Shown here: piece by piece, positions 49,309 through 57,753 of the stretch | Position numbering within the stretch: the first letter of the stretch is position 1 | Layout of the letters: each line of letters begins with the position of its first letter | Virus record (IMG/VR): IMGVR_UViG_3300025096_003363 | Location: 1-64,000 of that record | Direction: 5' to 3' (one strand) | From: a virus | DNA: 64,000 nt | Notes under the pieces: generated by a model | The model's input: only the letters and a program-made list of their open reading frames with translations | Told to the model about the DNA's origin: nothing | Databases searched by the model: none | Made by a program: the position numbers and the translations under genes

Positions 49309-51882
49309 ATGTCATATCGTAATGTTGTTTACAACGGTAGAAACCGTTGTGTTAATTTATTTACCTGGGATAAAGATGGTAAGCGTGTAATGAATGAGTG
49401 CTCGTTCGAACCTTATCTCTATATTGAAAGTGCTGTAGGTGATAAGACATCTATTTACGGTACAAAAGTTAAGAAGCGTAAATTTAATACAAGCTTTGAT
49501 CGATCTAGATTTGTTCGCGACTCAAACATAAAGCGAGTGTTTGAAAATATGCCTCCAGCGCAACAATTTTTACTCGATATGTATTGGCAGGAAAATGAGA
49601 CTCCTGAATTTAGCACGCACCCATTAAAGACATGTTTGTTAGATATTGAGACATACTCTCCGGACTCCTTTCCGGATACAGAAGACCCTACACATGTTGT
49701 AAACGTCATAACATGCTATGATAACTTTACAGAACAGTTTCACACCTTCGGTATTAAGCCCTATAACGGTAAAGGTAGATCAGACCTGAATTATGTTTAC
49801 TGTAAAGATGAGCGAGAGATGTTTATTAAATTTATTGAATATCTTGAAAACGATTATCCTGACATTTTAAGTGGTTGGAATTCAGAGTTTTTTGATATAC
49901 CTTACATTATTAATAGAATTGAGCGAATACTCGGTCAAGATTATGTAGATAGACTATCACCGCTAGGTAGAGTACATTTTCGAGCTGTTAAAGGTAAGTT
50001 TGGTAGAGATCTCAAAAGGTATTATCTTGATGGTATTGCGTGTTTAGATTATCTAGATGTATACAGGAGGTTTTGTTTAAAGCTTCGTGAGTCATATAAA
50101 CTTGATGCAATTGGTGAGGTTGAATTAGGCGAACGAAAGATTGATTACGGGGATACAAATCTTGCAACCCTATCTGATGAAGACTGGGACACATTTATTG
50201 ACTACAACATTCAGGACGTTAATCTTCTTGTTAGGTTAGAACAAAAGCTACAATATGTCCCGTTATTGAGAATGCTCTCATATGTTGGACTGACTACTCT
50301 AGAAGGGGCAATGGGTACCATTCAAGGGATTAATGGAGCTCTCTGTATTAAGGCTAGGCACCGAGGTGAGATTATTTCAACATTTGTACGAAATGCTGAT
50401 ACAGGTAAAAATCCTGGTGCTTATGTTGCAGAACCTAAACAAGGATTTAAAAATCATGTTGTTTCGTTTGACGCTAATTCACTATATCCAAATGTAATGA
50501 TATCTCTTAACACTTCACCTGAAACAAAAGTAGGTAAAGTGGAAACAACTGATAATAAAATTATTATTCGACATGTCACTGGTAAAGTGTTTGAACTCGA
50601 TAGACCGGCTTTTGCGAAGTTCCTTAAAGATGAGGAATGCGCCTTATCAAAAGCCGGGATTTTATTTACGCAAAAGAAAAAAGGTATTATACCGGAGTTC
50701 TTAGAGTACTACTACAATCAACGCGTAAAAATTAAGAAAGATCTCTTTAAAGCTAAAACCAAGCTTAAAAAGCTTAAAAAAGATACTCCGGAGTATACAG
50801 ATGCTAAGTACGAGGTCGAACGACTTAATACATCTCAGATGGTTATCAAGATTCTTATTAACTCGTGTTATGGTTATATGGGTAATAAAAACGCTCCTAT
50901 TGGAGATGATGATATCGCATCATCGGTGACATTAACAGGTCAAGCAGTAATTAAGTTTTCGAATGAGCTTATTAAAGAGTTTATTAAAAAGGAAATACCC
51001 ACAATTACCGACCATGAATTAGAACAATGCATTGTATACAATGATACCGATTCATCATATGTTTCTATTACACCGCTTGTAGATAAAGGTCTAAAGTTTT
51101 TAGATGGTGATGATATACATCAAGATACACATGACAAAATTCAAGAGATTGAAAATTATCTAAATACCGGTGTTGAGAGCTGGGCTAAAAAATCTCTACT
51201 GTCAAAGGATAGCCGGTTTGTGTTTAAGCGAGAGTGTATTGCAGATGTAGGTGTATTTTTACAAAAGAAAAGATATGTAATGCATATTCTCGATGATGAA
51301 GGTATTAAGGAAAATAAATTTAAATATACAGGTGTTGAGGTGGTACGTACAACAATGCCTAATGCTATTAAGCCATATGCAAAAAAGATTATTGAAACAA
51401 TGTTAAGTACACAGTCTTTAACTAAGACAAATAAAGTGCTTAATAAAACATATGATATTTTTAAGGAACTAAGTCCAGAAGAACTTGCGTTTGTTATGGG
51501 TGTTAAAGGATATGAAAAATATGCGGTTGCTTGTAATGAATTTAATACAGTTAAAAGTATGCCTATTCATGTTAAGTCTGCATATTTTTATAACTTACTT
51601 TTAGATAAACTTAATACTGGCAACAAGTACGAATCATTAGGTTCTGGTGATAAGGTTCGTTATATGTACGTGGAGACACCAAATAAGTATGGGCTAAATA
51701 GTATTGGATTTAAATATAATTACCCTTCCGAGTTTAAAGATACTTTTAAAATTGATTATGACAAAATGTTTGAAAAGATTTTATTTCAAGGCATTCAGAG
51801 ATTTTATGATTGTGTGGGTTGGAATATTCGTAAGCCGGCTGAGAATGTTACAGTAGAACTTTTTGACTTGTTTAGTAAATAA
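49309..51882 (+). CDS. gp43: DNA polymerase gp43 (family B)
   Basis: 857 residues, full length (T4 898). Exonuclease motifs: LLDIETYSP (Exo I), ILSGWNSEFFDIPYI (Exo II), FIDYNIQDVNLL (Exo III). Polymerase motifs: VSFDANSLYPNVMISLN (motif A), QMVIKILINSCYGYMGNK (motif B), VYNDTDSSYVS (motif C), KKRYVM (KxY). No intein or intron. It forms the replisome with gp45, gp62-like, gp41 and gp32 in this window. Confidence 0.97.
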   Translation: MSYRNVVYNGRNRCVNLFTWDKDGKRVMNECSFEPYLYIESAVGDKTSIYGTKVKKRKFNTSFDRSRFVRDSNIKRVFENMPPAQQFLLDMYWQENETPEFSTHPLKTCLLDIETYSPDSFPDTEDPTHVVNVITCYDNFTEQFHTFGIKPYNGKGRSDLNYVYCKDEREMFIKFIEYLENDYPDILSGWNSEFFDIPYIINRIERILGQDYVDRLSPLGRVHFRAVKGKFGRDLKRYYLDGIACLDYLDVYRRFCLKLRESYKLDAIGEVELGERKIDYGDTNLATLSDEDWDTFIDYNIQDVNLLVRLEQKLQYVPLLRMLSYVGLTTLEGAMGTIQGINGALCIKARHRGEIISTFVRNADTGKNPGAYVAEPKQGFKNHVVSFDANSLYPNVMISLNTSPETKVGKVETTDNKIIIRHVTGKVFELDRPAFAKFLKDEECALSKAGILFTQKKKGIIPEFLEYYYNQRVKIKKDLFKAKTKLKKLKKDTPEYTDAKYEVERLNTSQMVIKILINSCYGYMGNKNAPIGDDDIASSVTLTGQAVIKFSNELIKEFIKKEIPTITDHELEQCIVYNDTDSSYVSITPLVDKGLKFLDGDDIHQDTHDKIQEIENYLNTGVESWAKKSLLSKDSRFVFKRECIADVGVFLQKKRYVMHILDDEGIKENKFKYTGVEVVRTTMPNAIKPYAKKIIETMLSTQSLTKTNKVLNKTYDIFKELSPEELAFVMGVKGYEKYAVACNEFNTVKSMPIHVKSAYFYNLLLDKLNTGNKYESLGSGDKVRYMYVETPNKYGLNSIGFKYNYPSEFKDTFKIDYDKMFEKILFQGIQRFYDCVGWNIRKPAENVTVELFDLFSK

Positions 51883-51889
51883 GATTACT

Positions 51890-52207
51890 ATGGCAGTACA
51901 ACCCGGCGGATATTTAGATAGACCAGAAGACGATAATACTCATAACGCACACCCGGCGTGGAAGAGAGGAAAGATCGCTGGTATTTTAGAAACTTTAGCT
52001 ATTCTAAAGGAGATTATTACAGGAGCAGATAATGGCACCGGAACTATTAACTCCACGGAGATTGAAAAAATTAGAAGATCAGTTTTTATAATGAGAGATG
52101 CTCTTACTCATGCATCTGATAAATCAACATATCTCTCGAAACAAGCGAAAGAAGCGCTTGACGAGGCAATTAAGGTGGCAAGTACTTTAGTTTATCAAAA
52201 AAAATAG
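51890..52207 (+). CDS. Small hypothetical protein (105 aa)
   Basis: 105 residues from the ATG at 51890, 7 nt after gp43; a longer frame into gp43 is not supported. Helical after a GGYLDRPEDDNTHNAHPAWK start. The rest is two or three helices (GILETLAILKEIITGADN, SVFIMRDALTHASDK). No family recognised. The context (replication block) suggests a replisome accessory, but nothing in the sequence shows this. Confidence 0.65.
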   Translation: MAVQPGGYLDRPEDDNTHNAHPAWKRGKIAGILETLAILKEIITGADNGTGTINSTEIEKIRRSVFIMRDALTHASDKSTYLSKQAKEALDEAIKVASTLVYQKK

Positions 52208-52241
52208 TGGACTATTACCAAATTTAATTTAATATATTATT

Positions 52242-52598
52242 ATGGCAGACAAAAAACCAATTAAGACAATTATTGATCACATCGGCCGGACTGTCGTAGG
52301 TTCAGTCACAAAAGAGGATACTAAGAACATTACTCTTTTTAACCCTGTGATTATTCACGTACAACCAGACTCCCAATCCGGTCAATTACAAGTACAATCG
52401 TTTCCGTATATCTTTATGGAGTTCCTAAAGGATAAGGACAAGAACAACTGGACCTTTAATAAGGCAGCCATTAGTACGTCTGATGTTGAGCTAGACGAGA
52501 GAATCATTACTCAGTACGAAAATATCAATAATCCTCAGCCGCCTATTCAAGAAACTTCAGCAGAAGAGCCAGAAGTAATTAAGCTCTTTGATGATTAA
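52242..52598 (+). CDS. Small beta-barrel-type conserved phage protein
   Basis: 118 residues. DHIGRTVVGSVTKEDTKNIT then LFNPVIIHVQPD, SGQLQVQSFPYIFMEFLKDK looks like an Sm-like or OB-like small barrel with conserved IGRTVVG and NPVII segments common to marine T4-like phages. The C-terminal 25 residues are acidic. Function unknown. A TATATT/ATG spacing upstream is poor, so the promoter is unclear. Confidence 0.6.
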   Translation: MADKKPIKTIIDHIGRTVVGSVTKEDTKNITLFNPVIIHVQPDSQSGQLQVQSFPYIFMEFLKDKDKNNWTFNKAAISTSDVELDERIITQYENINNPQPPIQETSAEEPEVIKLFDD

Positions 52599-52620
52599 TT
52601 GCTAAAATACGCATTGTGTA

Positions 52621-52627
52621 ATAAATA
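52621..52627 (+). promoter_or_regulatory. Late promoter box ATAAATA (hsp20)
   Basis: ATAAATA, then 8 nt, then the hsp20 ATG at 52636. Confidence 0.6.
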
Positions 52628-52635
52628 ATTTTACT

Positions 52636-53046
52636 ATGAAACTAACTAAGTACACACACAACCCAATCGCAGAAATCGAAAGAGCCTTTGATGGTTTTTT
52701 CAATCTGACACCAGTCTTCCACCAGTTGGAAGAAGTATATAAAACAGGAGATCAAGTTCGATTTGCATCGGATGAAGATGCACTAAGCGTGCAAATTGAT
52801 CTGCCAGGAGTCACAAAAGAGAATTTAGATCTTTCTACTGACACCGATCAACGCGAGGTCTATATTAAGGCAAAGCGTCAAGTAAAAGCCCATGACGGGG
52901 AAAAGGAACAAACCTATAATAGGTCGTTCTCAGTTGGAAGAGAGTTTGATCTTAACAAGATTGATTTCACTTATGTCAATGGAGTCCTTGAGGTCGATGT
53001 ACCTCGTAGGAAGAAAGAAGAATATATTAAAACATATAAAGTTTAA
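52636..53046 (+). CDS. hsp20: Small heat shock protein Hsp20
   Basis: 136 residues. The alpha-crystallin domain is clear: DALSVQIDLPGVTKENLDLS, then REVYIKAKRQVK, YNRSFSVGREFDLNKID, then YVNGVLEVDVPRRK. The C-terminal IxI anchor is not clearly present. A common passenger in marine T4-like phages; it holds unfolded proteins, perhaps capsid or photosystem/host proteins, late in infection. Has a late box although neighbouring replication genes are early. Confidence 0.93.
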   Translation: MKLTKYTHNPIAEIERAFDGFFNLTPVFHQLEEVYKTGDQVRFASDEDALSVQIDLPGVTKENLDLSTDTDQREVYIKAKRQVKAHDGEKEQTYNRSFSVGREFDLNKIDFTYVNGVLEVDVPRRKKEEYIKTYKV

Positions 53047-53280
53047 CAATTAAATGGGCTTAGCTAGCCCAACCCGGGTGTGCCTGAATAAACATTTTAA
53101 GCAAGAGTGTTAAGGGGGCTGCAACTTACATGGAGGGTCAACTGACTATTATGTGTAAGGGAACGGAGTACAAGTAGGGAAAAAGATGAAACTGCATCTT
53201 GCCCACCCGAAAGTTGGAGGTAACCAGAAAATCCTCTCACCCACCTTTTTTAAAAGCCCCGAAAGGGGCTTTTTTTATTG
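53047..53280 (+). ncRNA. Candidate structured RNA / attenuator before uvsX
   Basis: The longest gap in the window (266 nt, 53047-53312) in a genome where gaps are mostly under 40 nt, and more GC-rich than its surroundings. Hairpins: GGGCT/AGCCC (53056-53060 with 53066-53070), CTTACA/TGTAAG (53125-53130 with 53154-53159), AAGATG/CATCTT (near 53183-53199) inside GGG/CCC. GGGGCT at 53115-53120 equals the 3' arm of the terminator and could pair with AGCCCC (53255-53260), giving an alternative fold. Either a phage ncRNA or an attenuator. No protein-coding potential is convincing. Confidence 0.6.
53252..53278 (+). terminator. Strong Rho-independent terminator
   Basis: AAAAGCCCC, GAAA loop, GGGGCTTTT (stem at 53252-53260 and 53265-53273) followed by a run of T. 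It ends the structured RNA/hsp20 transcript just before the uvsX promoter. Confidence 0.95.
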
Positions 53281-53305
53281 AATTTAAGGACGTATATTAT
53301 ATAAT
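53278..53305 (+). promoter_or_regulatory. Early-type promoter TTGAAT-N16-TATAAT (uvsX)
   Basis: -35 TTGAAT at 53278-53283, spacer 16 nt, -10 TATAAT at 53300-53305, then 7 nt to the uvsX ATG at 53313. It lies directly after the terminator. Confidence 0.8.
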
Positions 53306-53312
53306 ACTTTAT

Positions 53313-54449
53313 ATGGATAAAGATATTACTAGTGCATTGGATGCTATTGATAAAGTAAACCCCTTCGCAACTTATTTAGATAACAATTCACTCAGTCACG
53401 TTGGATCATGGATTGATACAGGATCTTATGTGCTAAACGCAATTATTTCCGGTTCAATTCACGGCGGAATACCTAAAGGTAGAGTAACAGTACTTGCCGG
53501 TGAGTCGATGACAGGTAAGTCGCTTTTTGTCCAAAAAATTCTAGCCAAGGCCCAGGAGGACGGGCTCGTCCCTGTTATCTTTGATACTGAAAATGCTATT
53601 GACCCGGAAGGAGCTGCAAGATTAGGGCTAGATATTAGCAAAGTTAAATATGTTCCTTGTACTAGTATTGAACAAACTCGTAATTCACTGTATAAGTTTC
53701 TTATGGTGGTAAAAGAAAAGGGACTAGAGGGTAAGTTTATTGTAGCTATTGACTCACTAGCTAATCTTCAATCAGAGCTTGAACTGTCGCGGATGAGTAA
53801 AGACAGTGTTAGTTCAGATATGGGTACAAAAGCGCGCGCAATGAAGACATTAATGCAAACTTGTACAAATTTAGGGTCAGTTACACAAACCACTATCCTA
53901 TGTACTAATCATGTCTATGATGACCCAACAGCTCTGTTTCCTTCTATTGAAAAAAATATGCCAGGTGGTAAATCATGCATTTATCTTCCATCAGTAACAG
54001 TTCAACTAGCACGCAAGCCAATGAAATCAGATGGCGGTAAGACTGTTGATGGGGAATTGGCAGTTGGTCAGAAAAAATACGCTGGAATTATTATTAGAGC
54101 CCTTACGCGTAAAAATAGATTTATTAAACAGTACCTTGAAGGTGAAATATACCTTTCATTTGCTTCTGGACTTGATCGCTACTATGGATTAGTTGATCTG
54201 GCCGTTGGTGTTGGTGCAGTAGTTCAAACTGGAGCAACTTATCAGCTTGAAGATGGTACTAAGCTAGGCTATTATAAGAATTGGAGGAAGGATGTTAAAC
54301 TTTGGGAAGAGACTATTCTTCCAAAACTTGAAGAACGAATTAAAGATGAGTGGTCTTATAGTAATAAAGAAGAAGAGCCACCTGATGAATTAGGTTTAGA
54401 TGGTTTAGATGATTTAATTAATGAAAAAGAAACTAGTACTGACTCTTAG
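53313..54449 (+). CDS. uvsX: Recombinase UvsX (RecA-like)
   Basis: 378 residues from the ATG at 53313 (T4 391). An open frame reaching back to 53199 crosses the terminator and is not coding. Walker A LAGESMTGKSLFVQKIL, the catalytic Glu in VIFDTENAIDPEG, Walker B FIVAIDSLANLQSEL, then SDMGTKARAMKTLMQTCTN (loop region) and TTILCTNHVYDDP. Strand exchange in recombination-dependent replication with UvsY and gp32. Its end overlaps queC by 29 nt. Confidence 0.95.
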   Translation: MDKDITSALDAIDKVNPFATYLDNNSLSHVGSWIDTGSYVLNAIISGSIHGGIPKGRVTVLAGESMTGKSLFVQKILAKAQEDGLVPVIFDTENAIDPEGAARLGLDISKVKYVPCTSIEQTRNSLYKFLMVVKEKGLEGKFIVAIDSLANLQSELELSRMSKDSVSSDMGTKARAMKTLMQTCTNLGSVTQTTILCTNHVYDDPTALFPSIEKNMPGGKSCIYLPSVTVQLARKPMKSDGGKTVDGELAVGQKKYAGIIIRALTRKNRFIKQYLEGEIYLSFASGLDRYYGLVDLAVGVGAVVQTGATYQLEDGTKLGYYKNWRKDVKLWEETILPKLEERIKDEWSYSNKEEEPPDELGLDGLDDLINEKETSTDS

Positions 54450-55179
54450 TGGGGGAATGGACTCATCTGTGCTGTTGTATATGGCACAAGATAGAGGCTA
54501 TGATCATATACATACCATAACCTTTGACTATGGTCAAAGGCATAAACAAGAACTCGCTTGTGTTAAAAAACAAATTAATAATTTTAATAACATGTTTAGC
54601 GGGTGGTTTAATTTAAAGATTACTAATAAGGTCTTAGATGTAAAGTATATTAAAGACATTGCGCCTACCTCATCTTTAACTAATAAAGATATTGATAATC
54701 CTAATATTAGCGAGATGGCAGGTGATGCACAGCCTGTCTCATACGTACCGTTTCGGAATTTAATGTTTCTATCTATTTGCTCGTCATATGCTGAAAGTGT
54801 AGGTGCAGATACAGTATGGTATGGTGCTGCACAGGTTGATTCACTAGCTGGGTATTGGGACGGTAGTGAAGAGTTTGTTAATGTAGTTAATGAAGTAACA
54901 GATCTTAATAGAGAGAACAGAATTAACATTGAAGCACCGCTTCTTGACATGTCGAAGGCTGCAATTGTTAAAGAAGGAATTAGACTAGGAGTTACATATG
55001 GTGATACATGGACATGCTATTCGAATAGAGAAGATGGGCTAGCTGATGCCACAACTCCGTCAAGTAGTATGCGAATAACGGGGTTTATTGATGCTGGGTA
55101 TGAAGACCCTATTCAATATGTCCAACAGGAAAAGTTGGATGACCTATACAAAGAAAATAACTGCAAGGAGTGTGCTTAG
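54421..55179 (+). CDS. queC: 7-cyano-7-deazaguanine synthase (QueC) lacking the usual zinc Cys cluster
   Basis: 252 residues. PP-loop LSGGMDSSVLLY (residues 9-20), TITFDYGQRHKQEL, VSYVPFRNLMFLS, INIEAPLLDMSKAAIVKEG and GDTWTCY (C199) are QueC. The usual CxxCxxC zinc cluster after it is replaced by ADATTPSSSMR, while the C-terminus gains C248-KE-C251. The zinc site may thus be rewired (C199, C248, C251) or lost. Converts CDG to preQ0 with ATP and ammonia. Starts inside the uvsX end, so it is co-expressed with uvsX. Confidence 0.9.
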   Translation: MKKKLVLTLSGGMDSSVLLYMAQDRGYDHIHTITFDYGQRHKQELACVKKQINNFNNMFSGWFNLKITNKVLDVKYIKDIAPTSSLTNKDIDNPNISEMAGDAQPVSYVPFRNLMFLSICSSYAESVGADTVWYGAAQVDSLAGYWDGSEEFVNVVNEVTDLNRENRINIEAPLLDMSKAAIVKEGIRLGVTYGDTWTCYSNREDGLADATTPSSSMRITGFIDAGYEDPIQYVQQEKLDDLYKENNCKECA

Positions 55180-56591
55180 AGACCGTAGCGTCTAAGCTCT
55201 TCTAGCTGCCAGTGTGTCTTAGGCTTGTATTTTTCCTTAAATGACTGACTTTTAACTTCAGTCAGTTTATTACGTTTGTCAGAAGCTACTTGCTCGTTAA
55301 TATAACGGGAAGTATCGGTTTGATGTGAGTCGAGCATTGGACTGTAACTAAAGTCCTCTTCTAGTGTCTCTTCATTCTCTCCATTTAATTTCTTTTTTGC
55401 ATGCTCTCTTTTATCATCATCGACAAGAGCATCTAAAACATCTTCGTAATCGGTTGAAGGGATATAATCCTCCGGCTGCTCTTTAGTTAAGAAATGATCA
55501 AGCTCTAAGCCACCAAATTCATCATCCTCTTCATCACTGACATTTGCTCTAAACTGACATCTTTTTTTAGCTAACTTTGATGGAGGCGATGCACAATACT
55601 GACTCATTGACTCACCAGCTGCTTTTGCGGCTCTAGTTAAAGCGCCTTCTGTCCCCTTCTTCTTCATACCCTTAACTGCACCCTGAATCCAATCTTCATT
55701 ATCTTCTGGTGTAGTAAGACCACCTCCCTCTTCACCCATTGAATACTCATCAGGCATACCCTCCGGTTCGTCTATTCCATAACCCACTTGCTCATCTTCG
55801 TCTGGAGCCATAACAACAACTACACTATCACTAATTTTATCAACGTCTCTCTTTAGCGCTGCTTCAATCTTATCAATACCGTGTGCTATAACTGCTTTAG
55901 CAAGCGGCGTTCCAGGGTCAACTGAAAACTGTACAGTATCATTACTAATATCTAAACCATCCTCATTAGCATACTTAGAAACGATATTACCGACATCTTC
56001 AACACGCTCAGCATCTCTAATTTTAATCTCAATAAAGGTAGTTGGATCTGCTTTTGAATCTTCTAAGCTTTGCGCTAATTCTTGTTCTGCGTCATCCAAC
56101 TGACCAACTGTATCTTCAACCGCGTCCCCTACATCTGCACCTGCTTTAATATCCTTTGCGAGCTCTATAGCAGCTTTTTGCGCCGCGTATTTTTCTTCTC
56201 TTCCTCTATTAGTAGTAGCTCTATTAATATACGTCGCGAGACCGTCTTTTATTGCATCAGCAATCTCATCTTTACTTTTTTCAATTTCTCTTTCCTTAGA
56301 ATCTAATAAAGCTAATAAGTTATTCTTTTTAGCAGAAAACCCTGTACCCCTTTTCGCAGCATTCAATTCTTCATCACTAATTACCTCGAGATCATATAAT
56401 ACCGTTCTAATAAAGTTAATTGTATCTAATGGTGCAGAACTAAACCCCGCAGATCTTAGCTCTCTTGTAACAGGACCGAAAGAAGGGTGATATTTTTCAT
56501 AAGGAGATTTTTTAGCTTCCTCGAGAAACTCTGACCTGTTGAATAAATCATTAAAGCCACTAAAATTGTCGGTGTAGTTAAAGGAACTCAT
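55176..56591 (-). CDS. Large acidic late protein on the - strand of the replication block
   Basis: 471 residues, acidic and low-complexity in parts (EDEQVGYGIDEPEGMPDEYS, EEDDEFGGLELDH), long helical stretch near 90-170. The N-terminus ...NRSEFLEEAKKSPYEKY contains LEE/A, a [LI]xE-type prohead-protease site. TATAAATA lies 6 nt before its ATG. No domain recognised. A late, antisense-oriented gene in the early block is most simply a virion or capsid-internal protein. Stop overlaps queC by 4 nt. Confidence 0.65.
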   Translation of the reverse strand: MSSFNYTDNFSGFNDLFNRSEFLEEAKKSPYEKYHPSFGPVTRELRSAGFSSAPLDTINFIRTVLYDLEVISDEELNAAKRGTGFSAKKNNLLALLDSKEREIEKSKDEIADAIKDGLATYINRATTNRGREEKYAAQKAAIELAKDIKAGADVGDAVEDTVGQLDDAEQELAQSLEDSKADPTTFIEIKIRDAERVEDVGNIVSKYANEDGLDISNDTVQFSVDPGTPLAKAVIAHGIDKIEAALKRDVDKISDSVVVVMAPDEDEQVGYGIDEPEGMPDEYSMGEEGGGLTTPEDNEDWIQGAVKGMKKKGTEGALTRAAKAAGESMSQYCASPPSKLAKKRCQFRANVSDEEDDEFGGLELDHFLTKEQPEDYIPSTDYEDVLDALVDDDKREHAKKKLNGENEETLEEDFSYSPMLDSHQTDTSRYINEQVASDKRNKLTEVKSQSFKEKYKPKTHWQLEELRRYGL

Positions 56592-56597
56592 TTAATA

Positions 56598-56605
56598 TAT
56601 TTATA
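56598..56605 (-). promoter_or_regulatory. Late promoter box TATAAATA
   Basis: Perfect TATAAATA, then 6 nt, then the ATG at 56591. It lies in a divergent gap of 17 nt. Confidence 0.75.
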
Positions 56606-56608
56606 TCT

Positions 56609-57061
56609 ATGAAGCTGAATTATAAGGATTTTAACAAAATGACTGAAAAAGAGCTGTGTAAACTACCAGGAGTAGGAAGAACCACAGCTAGACGTATTGT
56701 TGGATTTAGACCTTTTCGTCATAATGACGATTTATTTAAAGTAAAGGGACTAGGGAAAAAGACACTTAAAAATTTGGGAATTCAAAAAACCAAAAAGAAA
56801 AAGAAAAAATGGTATACCATCGATGGTGTCGATTACCCAGATTGTGCACTGGCTAGAGATACGAGATACGGTCACATTGATCTGTTTTGGAGAGTACCTA
56901 AAGAACACCGGGAAAGTATAGGTCCCCCATCCCCGTGGATACTCAGAAATCGTCGTATAGATGAAAAGACAAGGGCAGAAGGGCCTGATGGGCTTATGAG
57001 TAGGTACGTCGACAACTCTTTTATGTGGGAACCAGGGTTTAAATTTCCATGGGAAGATTGA
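56609..57061 (+). CDS. Helix-hairpin-helix protein
   Basis: 150 residues. Residues 9-60 contain two HhH motifs: EKELCKLPGVGRTTARRIVG and DLFKVKGLGKKTLKNLGI, the ComEA-like pattern that binds DNA backbone without sequence specificity. A run of seven basic residues (KKKKKK) links it to a C-terminal half (WYTIDGVDYPDCALARDT, then GHIDLFWRVPKEHRES) of unknown fold. The ATG is 17 nt from the divergent late gene. DNA-binding accessory, role unknown. Confidence 0.72.
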   Translation: MKLNYKDFNKMTEKELCKLPGVGRTTARRIVGFRPFRHNDDLFKVKGLGKKTLKNLGIQKTKKKKKKWYTIDGVDYPDCALARDTRYGHIDLFWRVPKEHRESIGPPSPWILRNRRIDEKTRAEGPDGLMSRYVDNSFMWEPGFKFPWED

Positions 57062-57090
57062 TTACCTCGTAAAATATATTAACATATGTT

Positions 57091-57753
57091 ATGTGCGCTA
57101 TTTTTGGATCGTTCGACAAAACAATGTTAGAGATTTTATACCAAGCTAATAAGGAGCGTGGTAATTTTGCTAGCAGCGTTGTATGCATATCAGATGATGA
57201 TCAATATATCTCTAAACATGAAGGTGATATAAATTTTGATAAGTTTAATTATGCTGGTAGGGAAAATATAGAATATCTTCTTGGGCATGTACAGGCACCT
57301 ACTTCCGCTAAAAGAACCTGGAACTACAACACATCTCACCCATTCGAATCTCTGACATGGCTGGTTAGTCATAATGGTGTTTTAACAAATGAGAAAAAAC
57401 TAAGAAGAAAACATACAAGATTTTTAGAAAATCCCGTTGATACAGCGGTAATAGTTGAACTATTAGAAAAATTTACTCAGGTAAATAAAAACCCAGTTAA
57501 TACCATAAAGCAAGTATTATCAATGTTAGAGGGGTCGTATGCTTTAAGTATGGTGCATTCTAATACTAACGATATCTATATAGCGAGAGTAGGGTCACTT
57601 CTTCACTATAATAATAAGGGCAACTACTCTACAATGATGGGATCCGGTTATAAAATATTACCTGAAGGAATTATAATGAAGTTAAATAAAAAAACAAAAC
57701 GATGGAATAAAGTAGGCACTTTTGAATCCAAGTCACCGTTTACATTTGTATGA
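57091..57753 (+). CDS. Stand-alone class II glutamine amidotransferase domain
   Basis: 220 residues. MCAIFGSF gives Cys2 as the Ntn-hydrolase nucleophile; EYLLGHVQAPTSAK, SHPFESLTWLVSHNGVLTNE (Asn and Gly oxyanion residues) and NPVDTAVIVELLEKF follow, then LEGSYALSMVHSNTND. It is the glutaminase domain of AsnB/GlmS-type enzymes with no synthetase domain fused. In archaea and some phages a GAT domain is fused to QueC and makes 7-formamidino-7-deazaguanine. Here the same two parts are separate genes 1.9 kb apart. Partner is unproven. Confidence 0.85.
   Translation: MCAIFGSFDKTMLEILYQANKERGNFASSVVCISDDDQYISKHEGDINFDKFNYAGRENIEYLLGHVQAPTSAKRTWNYNTSHPFESLTWLVSHNGVLTNEKKLRRKHTRFLENPVDTAVIVELLEKFTQVNKNPVNTIKQVLSMLEGSYALSMVHSNTNDIYIARVGSLLHYNNKGNYSTMMGSGYKILPEGIIMKLNKKTKRWNKVGTFESKSPFTFV

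Noticed and set aside
53047-53280. tmRNA, RNase P RNA, group I intron, hammerhead ribozyme or preQ1-I/II riboswitch
   Set aside because: None of the conserved cores (CUGAUGA...GAAA, P4/P7, tRNA-like ends, preQ1 aptamer) could be seen; only generic hairpins and a terminator are supported.
53199-53312. N-terminal extension of UvsX into the upstream gap
   Set aside because: It would read through the terminator hairpin and past the promoter; the ATG at 53313 gives the normal UvsX start.
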